Source: Apus apus
Taxonomy: Eukaryota > Chordata > Aves > Apodiformes > Apodidae
Reading direction: 5' to 3'
Length of the DNA stretch: 64,000 bases
Assembly: GCF_020740795.1 (NCBI RefSeq)
Contig: NC_067312.1
Span: forward strand, 66,732,905 to 66,796,904
Positions 26,251 through 36,320 of this stretch are shown one piece after another. Positions within the stretch are counted from its first letter, which is position 1; the number at the start of each line of letters is the position of its first letter. A program made the translations under genes and the position numbers. The notes beneath the pieces were generated by a model. The model saw only the letters and a program-made list of their open reading frames with translations, was not told the DNA's origin and did not search any database.

Positions 26251-27214
26251 TTTATTGTAGTATTTGAACAATAGAGTTGGACTAATAATGACTCCTCCTT
26301 TTGGGGGCTGGTGGGTGCCCCAGCTGCTGGCCCAGTCCTGGTTTTGCCAGCTCCCAGGGCACCCTCCTACTGCTGCTGGCAGGATGGCCTCTTGTTTGGA
26401 GGTGAAGTCCCCTTAGGGCTGCCAAACCTCCTCTTCAGGGGTCACCAGGGCCCTCCAGGGGAGCCTTTGCTGCCCTGGCTGGGAGCAGAGGGCCCAGGCA
26501 CAGCCTCCTCTGGCTCCTGCAGCTCTTCTTGTTCCCCACGGGTGGGAACAGGGACAGAGGTGGGAGCTGCTGGGACCCCCTTGAGGGGCAGCCGATGAGG
26601 TGCTGGGGAGCTCTTCCACCTCAGCTCAGCCAGGGCTGCTGGAGGGGGCTGGGCTGGGGGCAGGAGACCCTCCTCGGCAGGCAGCGGGGCCGGGGACAGC
26701 TGCGGGGCTGCCCCCCCCAGTGCCCGGCAGCAGGGACGTCCCTTGGAAGCTCCTCTGCGCCTGTCACTGAGCACTGGATCTGAATGATTCGTGCTGCCTC
26801 CTGAGGCAACAAGGGCAGAAGGTGATGGAAGAGAGCTGGCTCTTCCCAGAAAAGGGCTGCCCAGGTCTCAGGGTGCACGTAGTGCCAAGGAGCCCTGGGC
26901 ACCAACCCTGCAGGCTCTTGTCCTGTTGCTGCAGGGCAGTGGGCAGCTAGACCCCCAGGAGCTCCCCATGATTGGCAGTCAACAACTGATGGGGCTGCAG
27001 GTGGTGTGACGTGAGGCTGCAGGACAAAGTGCCACAGGCTGTCCCCACACCCCAGCACTGCTAAGTAGCCCCCTGGGCTCCCCTGTGGGCTCCTCTGCTT
27101 CCTCCCATGCAGGGTTACAGGCAGCACTTGGCTGTCTCTCAGGGATTTTCTCCTATTTTCTCTCTTGTTGAAGGTGGGGGAAGGTGAGCAGGGCTGACAC
27201 TCTCTGCTCAGCAC
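26251..27214 (-). pseudogene. GC-rich minus-strand block resembling a decayed gene or retrocopy
   Basis: I do not recognise this. On the - strand a stop-free frame runs from 27214 to 26621 (197 codons, no clear ATG start). Its best protein-like part is HYVHPETWAALFWEEPALFH (residues 111-130), followed by HLLPLLPQEAARIIQIQ. At the run of eight C at 26711-26718 (G8 on this strand) a second open frame takes over. It gives a Pro-rich segment, meets one TGA (26442-26444), then a basic tail (LKRRFGSPK ... NKRPSCQQQ) ending in TAG at 26368-26370. About 112 nt later is AATAAA (26251-26256 on the + strand as TTTATT). A homopolymer frameshift, one internal stop and a polyadenylation signal together suggest a former coding 3' exon or retrocopy. 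No poly(A) tail is visible. It could instead be chance openness in GC-rich DNA. Confidence 0.35.
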
Positions 27215-27230
27215 CAGTCAGGCCTCATCC
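26290..27230. other. GC-rich island between CR1 fragments
   Basis: About 940 bp of strongly GC-rich sequence with moderate CpG content, flanked by AT-rich DNA, with a CR1 fragment ending on the left and an old CR1 piece on the right. It contains the pseudogene-like frames described on the minus strand. Whether it is itself a dispersed repeat cannot be judged from one copy. Confidence 0.6.
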
Positions 27231-27439
27231 AGGCACTACAATGTACTTGGGGTCCCAAACAGGACACTAACAAACCAGAGGGGATCATGGGAGGGCACAG
27301 GAACTGTGGGACTGAAGCATTGATCCTGTGAGGAGGGTCTGTGGGGCTGGTTTACCATGGAACAGAAGAGAGTTTGGAGCACCTCACAGCACACTTCAGT
27401 GCCCATGAGAATGGGATTAGGGGGATAGCCAGAGTCTCT

Positions 27440-27610
27440 TCCCAGCGGTGTCTGAAGGGCAAGACACAGTGACATGAGTTGAAACTAGACAGATTCAGCT
27501 TGGTTAAAGGGAAAAAAATAGAGTAATTAAGTACTGTAGCAAGAGCCAAAGAGGCTGTTGGGATCTCTTTCATTGGAGGTTTTTAAACCTGGCTGAAGAA
27601 ATCTCTGAGC
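27440..27610 (+). mobile_element. Probable old CR1 3' fragment
   Basis: The pattern GAGTTGAAACTAGACAGATTC-AGCTTGGTTAAAGGGAAAAAAATAGAG followed by TTGGAGGTTTTTAAACC-GGCTG resembles the block before the 3' UTR of another CR1 subfamily (GACTGGA-ATAAGGAAAAA ... CTTGGAGGTTTTCAAGACC). It is diverged, and the boundaries are estimates. Confidence 0.55.
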
Positions 27611-29261
27611 ACCAGGTTCTAAATTAATTCTTGACCCCACTCCAAGTAGAAGTTTGGACCAGAAGCTACACATGTCCTTGTAAACTACAACACTTCTGTG
27701 GTCTCTATGCCTATGAGTTAGTATTGTTTTACATAAGGATTCAGGTGGATAAAGTAGCTATACACACAAGTGAATTCCTCATGAATCAAGAGGACTCACA
27801 CTCCCCAGCTGTCAGGCTATACATATGCTAGGAAAGCAACATACTGCAGCAGCTACATGACTTCACAGCAGATGGCCTTCACAAGCTATGAATGTGGTGA
27901 CAAAAGCCTCAGAGCAAAGCATATTGTTCTCTTTTATCTGGCAGTCAGGATAAAAAAGCAAAGTGTTGGAAAGCGCATGCTCAAAATCTAGTAAAGCATA
28001 AACCCATAGTCAGGTCTCTACAGAAAGATCTGTTTTGTTGTCTGATTCCTCACACCACACTGGAAAAGATTAGGCTCTGTGTGTGGCAATACAACTGAGG
28101 CCAAATTTGTTTAAATGATTTTTAGCTGCATTTTGATTACATTAAAATACTTTCAGATAACCACAGTGATGACTGCAATATGATTAATGACTCATACAAA
28201 ACCAAACTGATCTAATTTATTCATAGTAGGCCCAGTTAGACCTGTAGGATTTTATTCATTATTTTCCAGATAAATATTATTCTTGGAATCAATGTACCAG
28301 ATTAATTGCTGCCAATTTCTGATGTCATTTCCCTTGGAGCTTTTCACAGTACTCTCAGCAATCCATTTTGCAACTGCTCAGTCCAGTCCTGAAGTTAGGA
28401 GGATCCTCACTGTGATACTATCAAACTGCAGAAATAACAACAGGCTTCCCTTGCTGACGACATTATTTGCCATTCTAACATCTCATGCAATAATTTTTCT
28501 TGCTTTGGAAATATTCAGACATCTGGCCTTTCCACAGCAGCCCTGCAGCACTACAGAAGGCCAATATGCAGCTTCTGACTTCCATTTATACTGGTTACTA
28601 CAGCACAGGTGGGGACAAAGACAGGACAGAAGCCCAAATAGAGCCTAAATATTAAAACAGTTGTCAAAGAATTTACACTCTAAACCACTGTGAAGTTCCC
28701 TCTATAGTAACAACAGCCTTTCCTGCTAACAGACCCAAACATCAGATAACCGTCATCAAGACACACATTGGCAATTGTCAAACTCAAAAAATTTTCATTC
28801 CCTTCCCTTTCCCTGCCTAGCACTCCAAAGAAACCAGTGAGTAAAGAATGAAACTTCACAGCTAAAAGGATTTGTGCATTTCCAAACTCTAGTGAAGTAT
28901 GTAGAATTTAATACTTTGCTCACTGACAAGCAGTCTGCATATAAAGATTTACAGAATTTAATTCTGATTCCCAGTCAACAGCTTCTTCCAGGCACTGGCA
29001 CTGATGGGCTAAGCTTCCAGAATCACTAGTCATGACTGTCAGAAGCTGCAAAGATGACCTCTGCATTAAAATGCTTTGAGCAACATGCAGTATGCAGCCT
29101 GGTATTCAACTGGAAGCTCCCATATGGCCTGTCTTGGTAAACCTCATATCCTGAAGTAGCAAAATGACACTGATGTGACTACAAGAAAGCCAATAAACAA
29201 GCAAGCTAACAAATAAAGAGTTAGATTCTAACAGCAGGCATGGTGCTGGGATGATGCCAGA
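27611..29261. other. Intergenic, nothing recognised
   Basis: 1.65 kb of AT-rich sequence between two CR1 fragments. A 121-codon frame at 28283-28648 shows no motif I recognise. Confidence 0.6.
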
Positions 29262-29774
29262 CTGAGACCCCCTTCTGGATTACTGTGTCCAGTTCTGAAC
29301 TCCCCAACACAGGAAGGACACAGAGCTCTTGGAGTGGGTGTAGAGAAGGGCCACAAAGATTATGAAAGGGCTGAAGCACCTCTCCTATGAAGACAGGTTT
29401 AGAGAGTTGGGGCTGTTCATTCTCGAGAAGATCCAAGGTAACATTGTAGTGGCCTTCCAGCACCTGAAGGAGCTACAGGAAAGCTGGAGAGAGGCTTTTT
29501 ACCAGGGTGTGTACTGATAGGACAAGGAGTAATGGTTTTAAGCTGGAAGAAGGTTGGTTTAGGTTAGTCATTACAAAGAAATTATTTCATGTAAGGGTAG
29601 TGAGACACTGGAACAGGTTGCCCAGGGAAGTTGTGGATGCCCCCTCCCTGAAAGTGTTCAAGGCCAGGTTGGATCAGGCCCTGAGCAACCTGATCTAGTG
29701 GGAGGTGTCCCTGCCCATGGCGGGGTGGTTTGAACTAGATTATGTTCCAACCCAAACCATTCTATTATTCTATG
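29262..29774 (+). mobile_element. CR1 LINE 3' fragment
   Basis: A plus-strand CR1 tail runs from TCTGGATTACTGTGTCCAG (LEYCVQ-type RT C-terminus) through TCATGTAAGGGTAGTGAGAC-ACTGGAACAGGTTGCC. It reads [20 protein letters not shown] and ends at CCATTCTATTATTCTATGAC. About 510 bp are present and both 5' and coding parts are broken. Confidence 0.92.
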
Positions 29775-32700
29775 ACTGTCAGATGCAGTCCTCTAGGAAT
29801 AGCTCTTGAGAGGCAACAGTCCTTGGAGCCACTCGCTGAATTTAGATTCCTCCCTTCTACACATTGTCTCTTGCTTCTTTAATAAATGGGGTAAAATGAA
29901 TTAACAGTGGTTTCAAATTAGGAAGTTCATGTACTTACTATAGTTATTGTACCTAAATCTCTGTATAGAGGGGAAAAATAATCAAAGATTTTGCTGCCAT
30001 CTAAGAACATTTATTATATATTTAAGGAAAATTTGCAGATTAGGGTCGGCTGAGAAATCTTTTTCCCATGCCCAATACTGATTTTACAGATGGGAAATAC
30101 CACCTAGATATTCCTAATACAATTACTACAGCCATATAATTACTGTAATAAATATATAAGCCTGTCAAGATGATAGTCTAATGCACTTGCCAAGCACTAT
30201 TTTATTGTGAATTCCCAATATTCTTGGCAGCTGTTTAAGTGCCAATAAATCAAAAAGGTTAACAACAAAAAAGAAATCGCTCTCATAATAAAAGACCCCA
30301 GGAGTGAATCACTACTTAAAAGAAATTTCAGACCCCTTTATCACTAAAGACTGGATTTAATTTTTATCTCTTACTAACTTTATGTCAGTATGTATGAACT
30401 ACAGGTGCTTCTGTGCAGACTCCATGGTGTTCAAGCACTTATGGAAACTCTTAACGCATTTCCATGCTTCTGGGTGTGGTGCTGAAAAGGCACGTGACAA
30501 TTTCCCTCATCCAAGGGAGTACTACTGTGTTAGACCTTGATTTCTCCAAGTTTGAAGGCTCCAGTCCCTTCTGATGACCTTTTTTCAGACCTTGAGGCAT
30601 ACAGACATGAGAAGTCACTGATAAAGCCAAAAAAAAGTAACATCCAGACCTGCTTCTGCCTTCAGCTGGTAGTGGCTGAAATGGTTACAACTACATTGCT
30701 GCAAGTTACCAGTGATACCACAGTCACTTCCTACTAGCTCACAGTCTAGTAACCTGAGCAGCTGCCCTTTACTATCATGACCAACATAGCGTGAAGCTGC
30801 TTCAGTGTTGTCTTGCACAATAAACAAGAATGACTATGGAAGGTTGGTAGCAGTTTCATACCTCAAGTAAACTTCTGAATTATTCCTGTAGCGAAGGAAA
30901 TTATGCTGCTAACAGAAGACAGGGAAGGCTCCAGAGTGCATGCAAAATTAGATTAAGAACGAATTAATTTACACTGTATCAATTACTGCAAAGTGGAATC
31001 TAAGTGCCAGTTCACCTACTCCAGAGACATGCTTGCAGCTGGTTCAGCCTTCCTGAAAGATGCACTGGTGTTTTCTGCTAATACCTATTACAGGGAGAGC
31101 AAAAGGGAGCTCTGCATAAAGGCATGTGGAACAGAGATTGTCAACTCAGTGGAAAATCTCACCCTAACAGAAAAATAAACATTACATCCTAGGACATCTC
31201 GCACTTATTCATGCCAATTTAATGTCAACAGCTAGTAGAAAATGCCTGCTTTTGAAACATTTTTCTGGGACAGGTCATTCATTGTGAAGGGCATAAATGC
31301 TGCCTTTCATTAAGAGTAAGGAAGGAGCTCTTCATATTACCACCTGCCAGTCACTCTGCTATTTTCCCTCACCTCCTGGTTATCAGTGTGTGCTCCATTT
31401 GATCCAAAGCCTCTCCAGACTGTGCTGCCCCTCTGGAGTCTGTCCACACGTCTACCTAAATAAGCTCAAGATCTTACCTTTTCCTCCCATATCTCTGCTG
31501 CTGCTCAGCTGTTGGCACCCAGCCTCACAGACAACCACCAGGAGTACTGCCCTACCTCCCCACTGTACAGCATAGCCAACACAAGCAGCTGCCCCATCTT
31601 CATGGCCTTGTGCAGGCCACGCTACTGTTCCTGTTGCTTTTCACTTGGTTTTGAAAAGTCAGCACTCGTCTCCAAAAGGTCTGAAACGTAACTTGTGCTA
31701 TGAATGTGCTACTTTCTTGCAACCACCATTTCATTCCTTCCTTCCTTAGTCTGTCAGTTATTTGGGGTGAGAAACACTTTCATATTCTTTATCTGCCATC
31801 AGTCCTACAATCTGGGTAGGACTTATAAAATTATGGTAATGCTAATAATGATTGGCAGCCTTAATAACAGACAGGTATGTGAGACGATGGGATGAATACA
31901 CTGACATCATGAGCACTGACTGATGTGACTATTTGCCTCAATGTTTGCTAAAGAAACTGCAAAGCCTTTTACCAGTAGTAACTAACTAGACAAACTAGTT
32001 ACATGCAACAGGGTTTTTTTTAGCGTTTGAAGAGGTGGAACACACATAATCTGAGGTGAAGACACACAGACACATACACACTGATCTTGTTATGCACAAC
32101 CCTGGACAATGCTGTCAAGACTAAGGGTCCATAACAGTCAGGATCCTCGAAGTCAGGAGTATGCTCACAGCTTTGGACAGCTATATGTAGTGAGGAAATA
32201 ACTTACTGGTCAGATCTTATCTCAAGATGTTTGATTCTCTAAGTAGGGGCTAAGTCTTAGGCCTCTGCCTGATGGACTTCATGCAGTGCAAGGCTTCAAG
32301 GTGTTACTTTCCTAGGTTGTCAGGCATATTATCAATTTTTCTTGTGTAGCTGCTTCCTCTTTCTTCTCTTGATGACATAGTTTTTCTCACGTCTCAAGGC
32401 TGCACTTAGTCCATGAGCTATTGGTGAATTTCTTATAGCCTCGGGGATGCTCTTTTAGCCCACACCCATGTTTTCAAGGCTTTTGCTATTACCTTATACA
32501 GGAACTGCACACTGTAACATATGATAACATTACAAAACTTCTTTTCACAACTTAGGGCCTCACAAGTCAACAAGCACAATAGGCTCTGGTCCTCTGGCCT
32601 CACAAAGTTAGCATAAGGACTCTGGTCTGATACCAACAACAGCAAAACTGCTTTTACTGGGCCACCAACAGCTGAGTGAATCAGGTCCTTGCACATTTGC

Positions 32701-35077
32701 TGTAAATAAGCAGGCTTCCATCAGACCTGTTCACTGTCTTGGCTGTCAGATTCTCCTTCCATTAAATGTAACATTACTGAGAGATGTCACAGACATCAAT
32801 TGCTAGATACTGTGGGCTCCACAGCGTGTATATGCACTCTGATAAACACCAGCAAGTCCCTTAGCTTTGGATAACTCTCAGTCAGAAAGGGGACCCTGCT
32901 GTCTGTTGTCCCTGTTCTATATTTAAATATTTCTGAATTCCAGAAGCACTGGGGTTACATCAGGAAACCTGGCTGCAGGGAAAGATGTACTGGAGGCAAA
33001 TACTTTCCAGTTATCTTCCCTATGACATTTCAGTCTCAATGTGTTTTCTTCCCCCTTGCAAAAGCCAGCTGCAATTAATGGCTTCTCCTAGTAACTTGTA
33101 AACCATGAAAATATACACATCAATTTGTGAAACAGTAGTTACTGGGGAATCATGGACAACTGAAAAGCATTAAGCAGGACAAAGCCACAGTGGCATGAAG
33201 TTAGAGTAACTGCTCTGGGAAGATCAAGTTACTTTGAAAAAAAAATCCAGGAGTTCTGAAAACCAGAAAGTAATTGCTGTACACATTTGACATAAAAATC
33301 TCTTTCTAACTTTTGGGCTTCATTTCACATCTAAGTTTTTCTGTTTGCACAGAAAAGGTAATGTTAAGTGAAGTCAGTAAAAGTAATACTCCAGTTTGAT
33401 AGCAGGGCAATTATCAAAAATATTTCACAAAGAAGATGAAAAAAACAAATTGCTGGCTGTTAAGAAGAAGCACTACAAAAATAAAAGACAAGTACTCTAG
33501 GAAAACAAACAAACAAAAACCAAGCAACAACCAACTCCAAATTCTGCAGCTGATGGGAAGCAACTTGAAGAAATACCTTGAGAGCCAACCTTTGCCATAA
33601 CCTGTTTGATGGAGCTGAACAAGCTGAGCTTGGGGAAACACCAAGAAATAATTTACTTAATTTAGGCCCCATACAGTGAGTTGTTTCATGTTCCTGTACC
33701 TCTTAGAAAGGAAAAAAAAAAATAATAAAAAAATCACTGTTTTGTTTTGTTTCTTCTATTCGCTCAAAGGTCAAGTAAATGGTCTGAAAAAACTTCATCC
33801 TTAGCATTTCACAGGCTTAGGAGTTGATTCACAGTTATGCTGAAGCTTTTACAAGCCCTCACAGCAGATCTTAACAGCCACCATGTAAATGAACTCTCAC
33901 CCCACCACAAACTAGGCAGAACTGTTTGGTACTATAACCCACAACCACAAAAACCAGAATATGAGTTTAAATTTAACGTAGTCTGATCAGAAAAGAGCAG
34001 TGAAAGTCACAAAACCCTCAGCATTTGCATGTGAATCTCAGCATTTACATATAGTGGACTGCTGAATGAGAACTTAAAAAAAAAAATCCCTTTTATTTTA
34101 TCTGCAGAGTACAGAATAAGATCTGGTATTGGGCAATAGTGAAAGCAAGCGTATTTTAAGTTGTAACCACCCACACAAAAAATAGCAAGTGATATTTTAT
34201 CTCAGGCTTGTCTTTTTAAAAAAAAAAAAAAAAATTATTTACGGCTCTCCATACAATGCAAGGTTGTGCTGCCAAGAATGCTGGATTCCTATTAGCACCA
34301 GTCAGCAGTTTCTTTTTGGTTGTGAAAGAACTAAGAGGCTTTGTCTGTCCAGCAGCAGTGTCAGTCTGAGGTGGATGATGACAGAAACAGCACAAATCAG
34401 ATGTGTGTGCAACATATGTCCACATTTATACACTCCTGCGGGGAGAGGTGTCTCCCACTTTCCCTTTGTATTGCAATGCAGCCAGCTGAACCCTGCTCTA
34501 TTGCACTGCTGGTAAAAAATTGGTATGAAGCCAAGCTTACTGTAATAAGGAGTTAAAAGATGTTTTTGTTGCAAACATCATGTTGACAATGTGGCAAGAG
34601 AAAAACTTCTCAAGGCATTACACAATCCTAATAAATGTGGGGTTTAATTACATTACAATATTAAGTTAGCCCAACATCAGCATCTTATCTTGTAGAAAGA
34701 CAGCTGTGGTTACCAAGAAAATGTACTGTGAGATTCCACACTTACTAATGGAAGAGGTTATAAGGAATTGGGACAGCAGTCTATTACCAGTATAGCTGGC
34801 TAAACCTCAAAGGTTTTTGTAGCAGGGCACTCCCTCCACTGCTTAAGGAGTACCAAGTGAGACATTGGTTACTAACTCATCAAAGGCAAACAGTAACTTT
34901 TGAAACCAGAACTGGCAGGCTTGAGGCACTACATCGTCCCATCCACTGCATCTTTTTCTGTAACAAGCAAGTAACCCTCTTGGGCTCTTTGTATGCATGG
35001 GATCAAAGTGAGGTGGAAATGATAATGCAGAAAAGATGACACAGACTTTAGGAAAAACAGACAAACAACTTATCAAT
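29775..35077. other. Intergenic sequence upstream of RAD23B
   Basis: 5.3 kb of AT-rich DNA with A-runs (33712-33731, 34219-34234) and no gene I can support. Distal regulatory elements could be present but cannot be recognised from one genome. Confidence 0.6.
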
Positions 35078-35145
35078 CACAGAAGTATAGAATGGTTTGG
35101 GTTGGAAGGGACCTCAAAGAACATCTAGTTCCAAATAGCCTGTAT
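35078..35145 (-). mobile_element. Short CR1 3'-end fragment near the RAD23B promoter
   Basis: The + strand reads TCACAGAAGTATAGAATGG, then TTTGGGTTGGAAGGGACCTC and AACATCTAGTTCCAA, the reverse complement of a CR1 3' terminus. Only about 65 bp remain, roughly 200 bp upstream of the CpG island. Confidence 0.85.
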
Positions 35146-35734
35146 GGGCAGCGACATGTATTAGTTTAAATATAAGTTCAAAGCTTGGGATGACCATGGC
35201 AGAGAAGCAGCCTAAACTTTTACAGAATTCACACTGTATGGCTTGTCAAGATTTTGAAAAGACATTCAGTCCGCGAGAATCTTGTTCTAGGTGTAACGAT
35301 TCACGGCTCTCAATTTCGTGGAGGAAAGTCTTCCGGCAGGCCGAGCTGCAGCCTTGCTATGGGGACAGACGAGCTTCTTTCCTGAGGCGCCAGCTGAGGA
35401 CTCCACGCAGCAGCCGCAGAGGCTCCCTCCTGCGGAACGGGCCCCCCGTCCCGCAGCATCGCTGCGGGGAGGGGAGGAAACGTGACTGCCCCCGGAACCA
35501 GCACTCTCGGCCCTTTGGTGTGCCGAGGCGAGGAGCTGGCTCCCTCAGCGGCCAGGGCCCCTCACCACGGACGTGCCAGCAAGGGGACGCCGGGCAACTC
35601 CAGCTCCCAGCCCCTGCAGACGGACAGGCGGCCACACGCCCTTGACAACCCAACCACCACCCACCGCCACCCTGCGGGAGAAACGCACAGCCTCCAGGCT
35701 CCTCTGCCCCCTGTAAACACGCACGTAGCCACGA

Positions 35735-35766
35735 ACGAGCCCGCCCCGGTACGAGCCCGCCCCGGT
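35735..35766 (+). repeat. 16-bp tandem duplication with GC box
   Basis: The 16-mer ACGAGCCCGCCCCGGT occurs twice back to back (35735-35750 and 35751-35766), each copy carrying an SP1-type CCGCCCC core. It lies at the upstream edge of the promoter core. Confidence 0.85.
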
Positions 35767-35824
35767 ACCTCACCGCTGCCGGACACGCCGCCCGCTCCCC
35801 CCGCGCCCGCGCACGGGCCCCGCT

Positions 35825-35882
35825 CCGCGCCTGCGCACTGACGCCCGCGCCGCCCGGCGGCTCCCGCGCCTGCGCAGTGCGG
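35825..35882. promoter_or_regulatory. Pair of NRF1-like elements
   Basis: Two near-identical GCGCCTGCGCA segments occur, CCGCGCCTGCGCACTG at about 35825-35840 and CCGCGCCTGCGCAGTG at about 35864-35879, spaced about 39 bp apart. Both resemble the NRF1 core GCGCxxGCGC. A third, inverted copy is at 36026-36040. Confidence 0.55.
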
Positions 35883-35934
35883 GAGCCCGGGCTGGGGCAG
35901 GGACGAGCAGGAGGCAACACCCAACCGCGGCTTC

Positions 35935-35946
35935 TGCGCATGCGCG
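35935..35946. promoter_or_regulatory. Palindromic NRF1 site
   Basis: TGCGCATGCGCG is a perfect match to the NRF1 consensus (YGCGCAYGCGCR). It lies about 310 bp upstream of the RAD23B start codon. NRF1 is a common activator of CpG-island genes for housekeeping and DNA-repair functions. Occupancy is inferred. Confidence 0.7.
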
Positions 35947-36025
35947 ACCTCTCCTCCCTCCCTCCCCCCCCCCCCCGCCCTCCACTCCGCCTCCCAGGCA
36001 GGCGGGCGGGAGACGCTCGCAGAGC

Positions 36026-36040
36026 CCGCGCAGGCGCAGT
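36026..36040. promoter_or_regulatory. Inverted NRF1-like element
   Basis: CCGCGCAGGCGCAGT is the reverse-strand form of the upstream ACTGCGCCTGCGCGG-type elements and sits about 80 bp downstream of the perfect palindrome. It makes a four-member cluster within about 215 bp. Confidence 0.5.
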
Positions 36041-36118
36041 ACGCCTGCCCCGCCCCCCGCCCCTCACCCGCCGCCGTCCCCCCGGGCCGCGGGGCCGAGC
36101 GGCACCGGCCCGGCCATT

Positions 36119-36200
36119 GCTCCGCCTCCTCCTCCGCCTCCTCCTCCTCCCCCTCCCCCCGCCTCTCTCCCTGTCTCTCTTCCCCCTCCTCTTCCCTGCC
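36119..36200 (+). other. Pyrimidine-rich (CCT-type) 5' leader of RAD23B
   Basis: An almost purely C/T stretch with repeated CCTCCTCC and CTCTCT lies 55-135 bp before the start codon, followed by GC-rich sequence and GCCGCCGCC. It may be transcribed 5' UTR or the initiator region; the sequence does not say which. A separate 13-C run is at 35964-35976. Confidence 0.6.
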
Positions 36201-36254
36201 TGTCCCGCTGCGCCGCGGGGGCAGGAGCGCGACGGGCGGCCCGCAGCCGCCGCC

Positions 36255-36320
36255 ATGCAGGTCACACTGAAGACGCTGCAGCAGCAAACCTTCCTGATCG
36301 ACATCGACCCCGAGGAGACG
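36255..36320 (+). CDS. RAD23B: RAD23B coding exon 1 (start of ubiquitin-like domain)
   Basis: This exon encodes residues 1-22, [13 protein letters not shown] to DPEET. The ATG sits in a strong context (GCCGCCGCC before it, purine at -3) and matches the family start. The exon ends in phase 0 at ACG followed by GTGCGG, a donor that departs from the usual GTRAGT. The next exon continues with VKALKEK exactly as in the family, so the boundary is well fixed. Residue 14 is Leu (CTG), where I recall Lys in human RAD23A and RAD23B. Confidence 0.95.
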
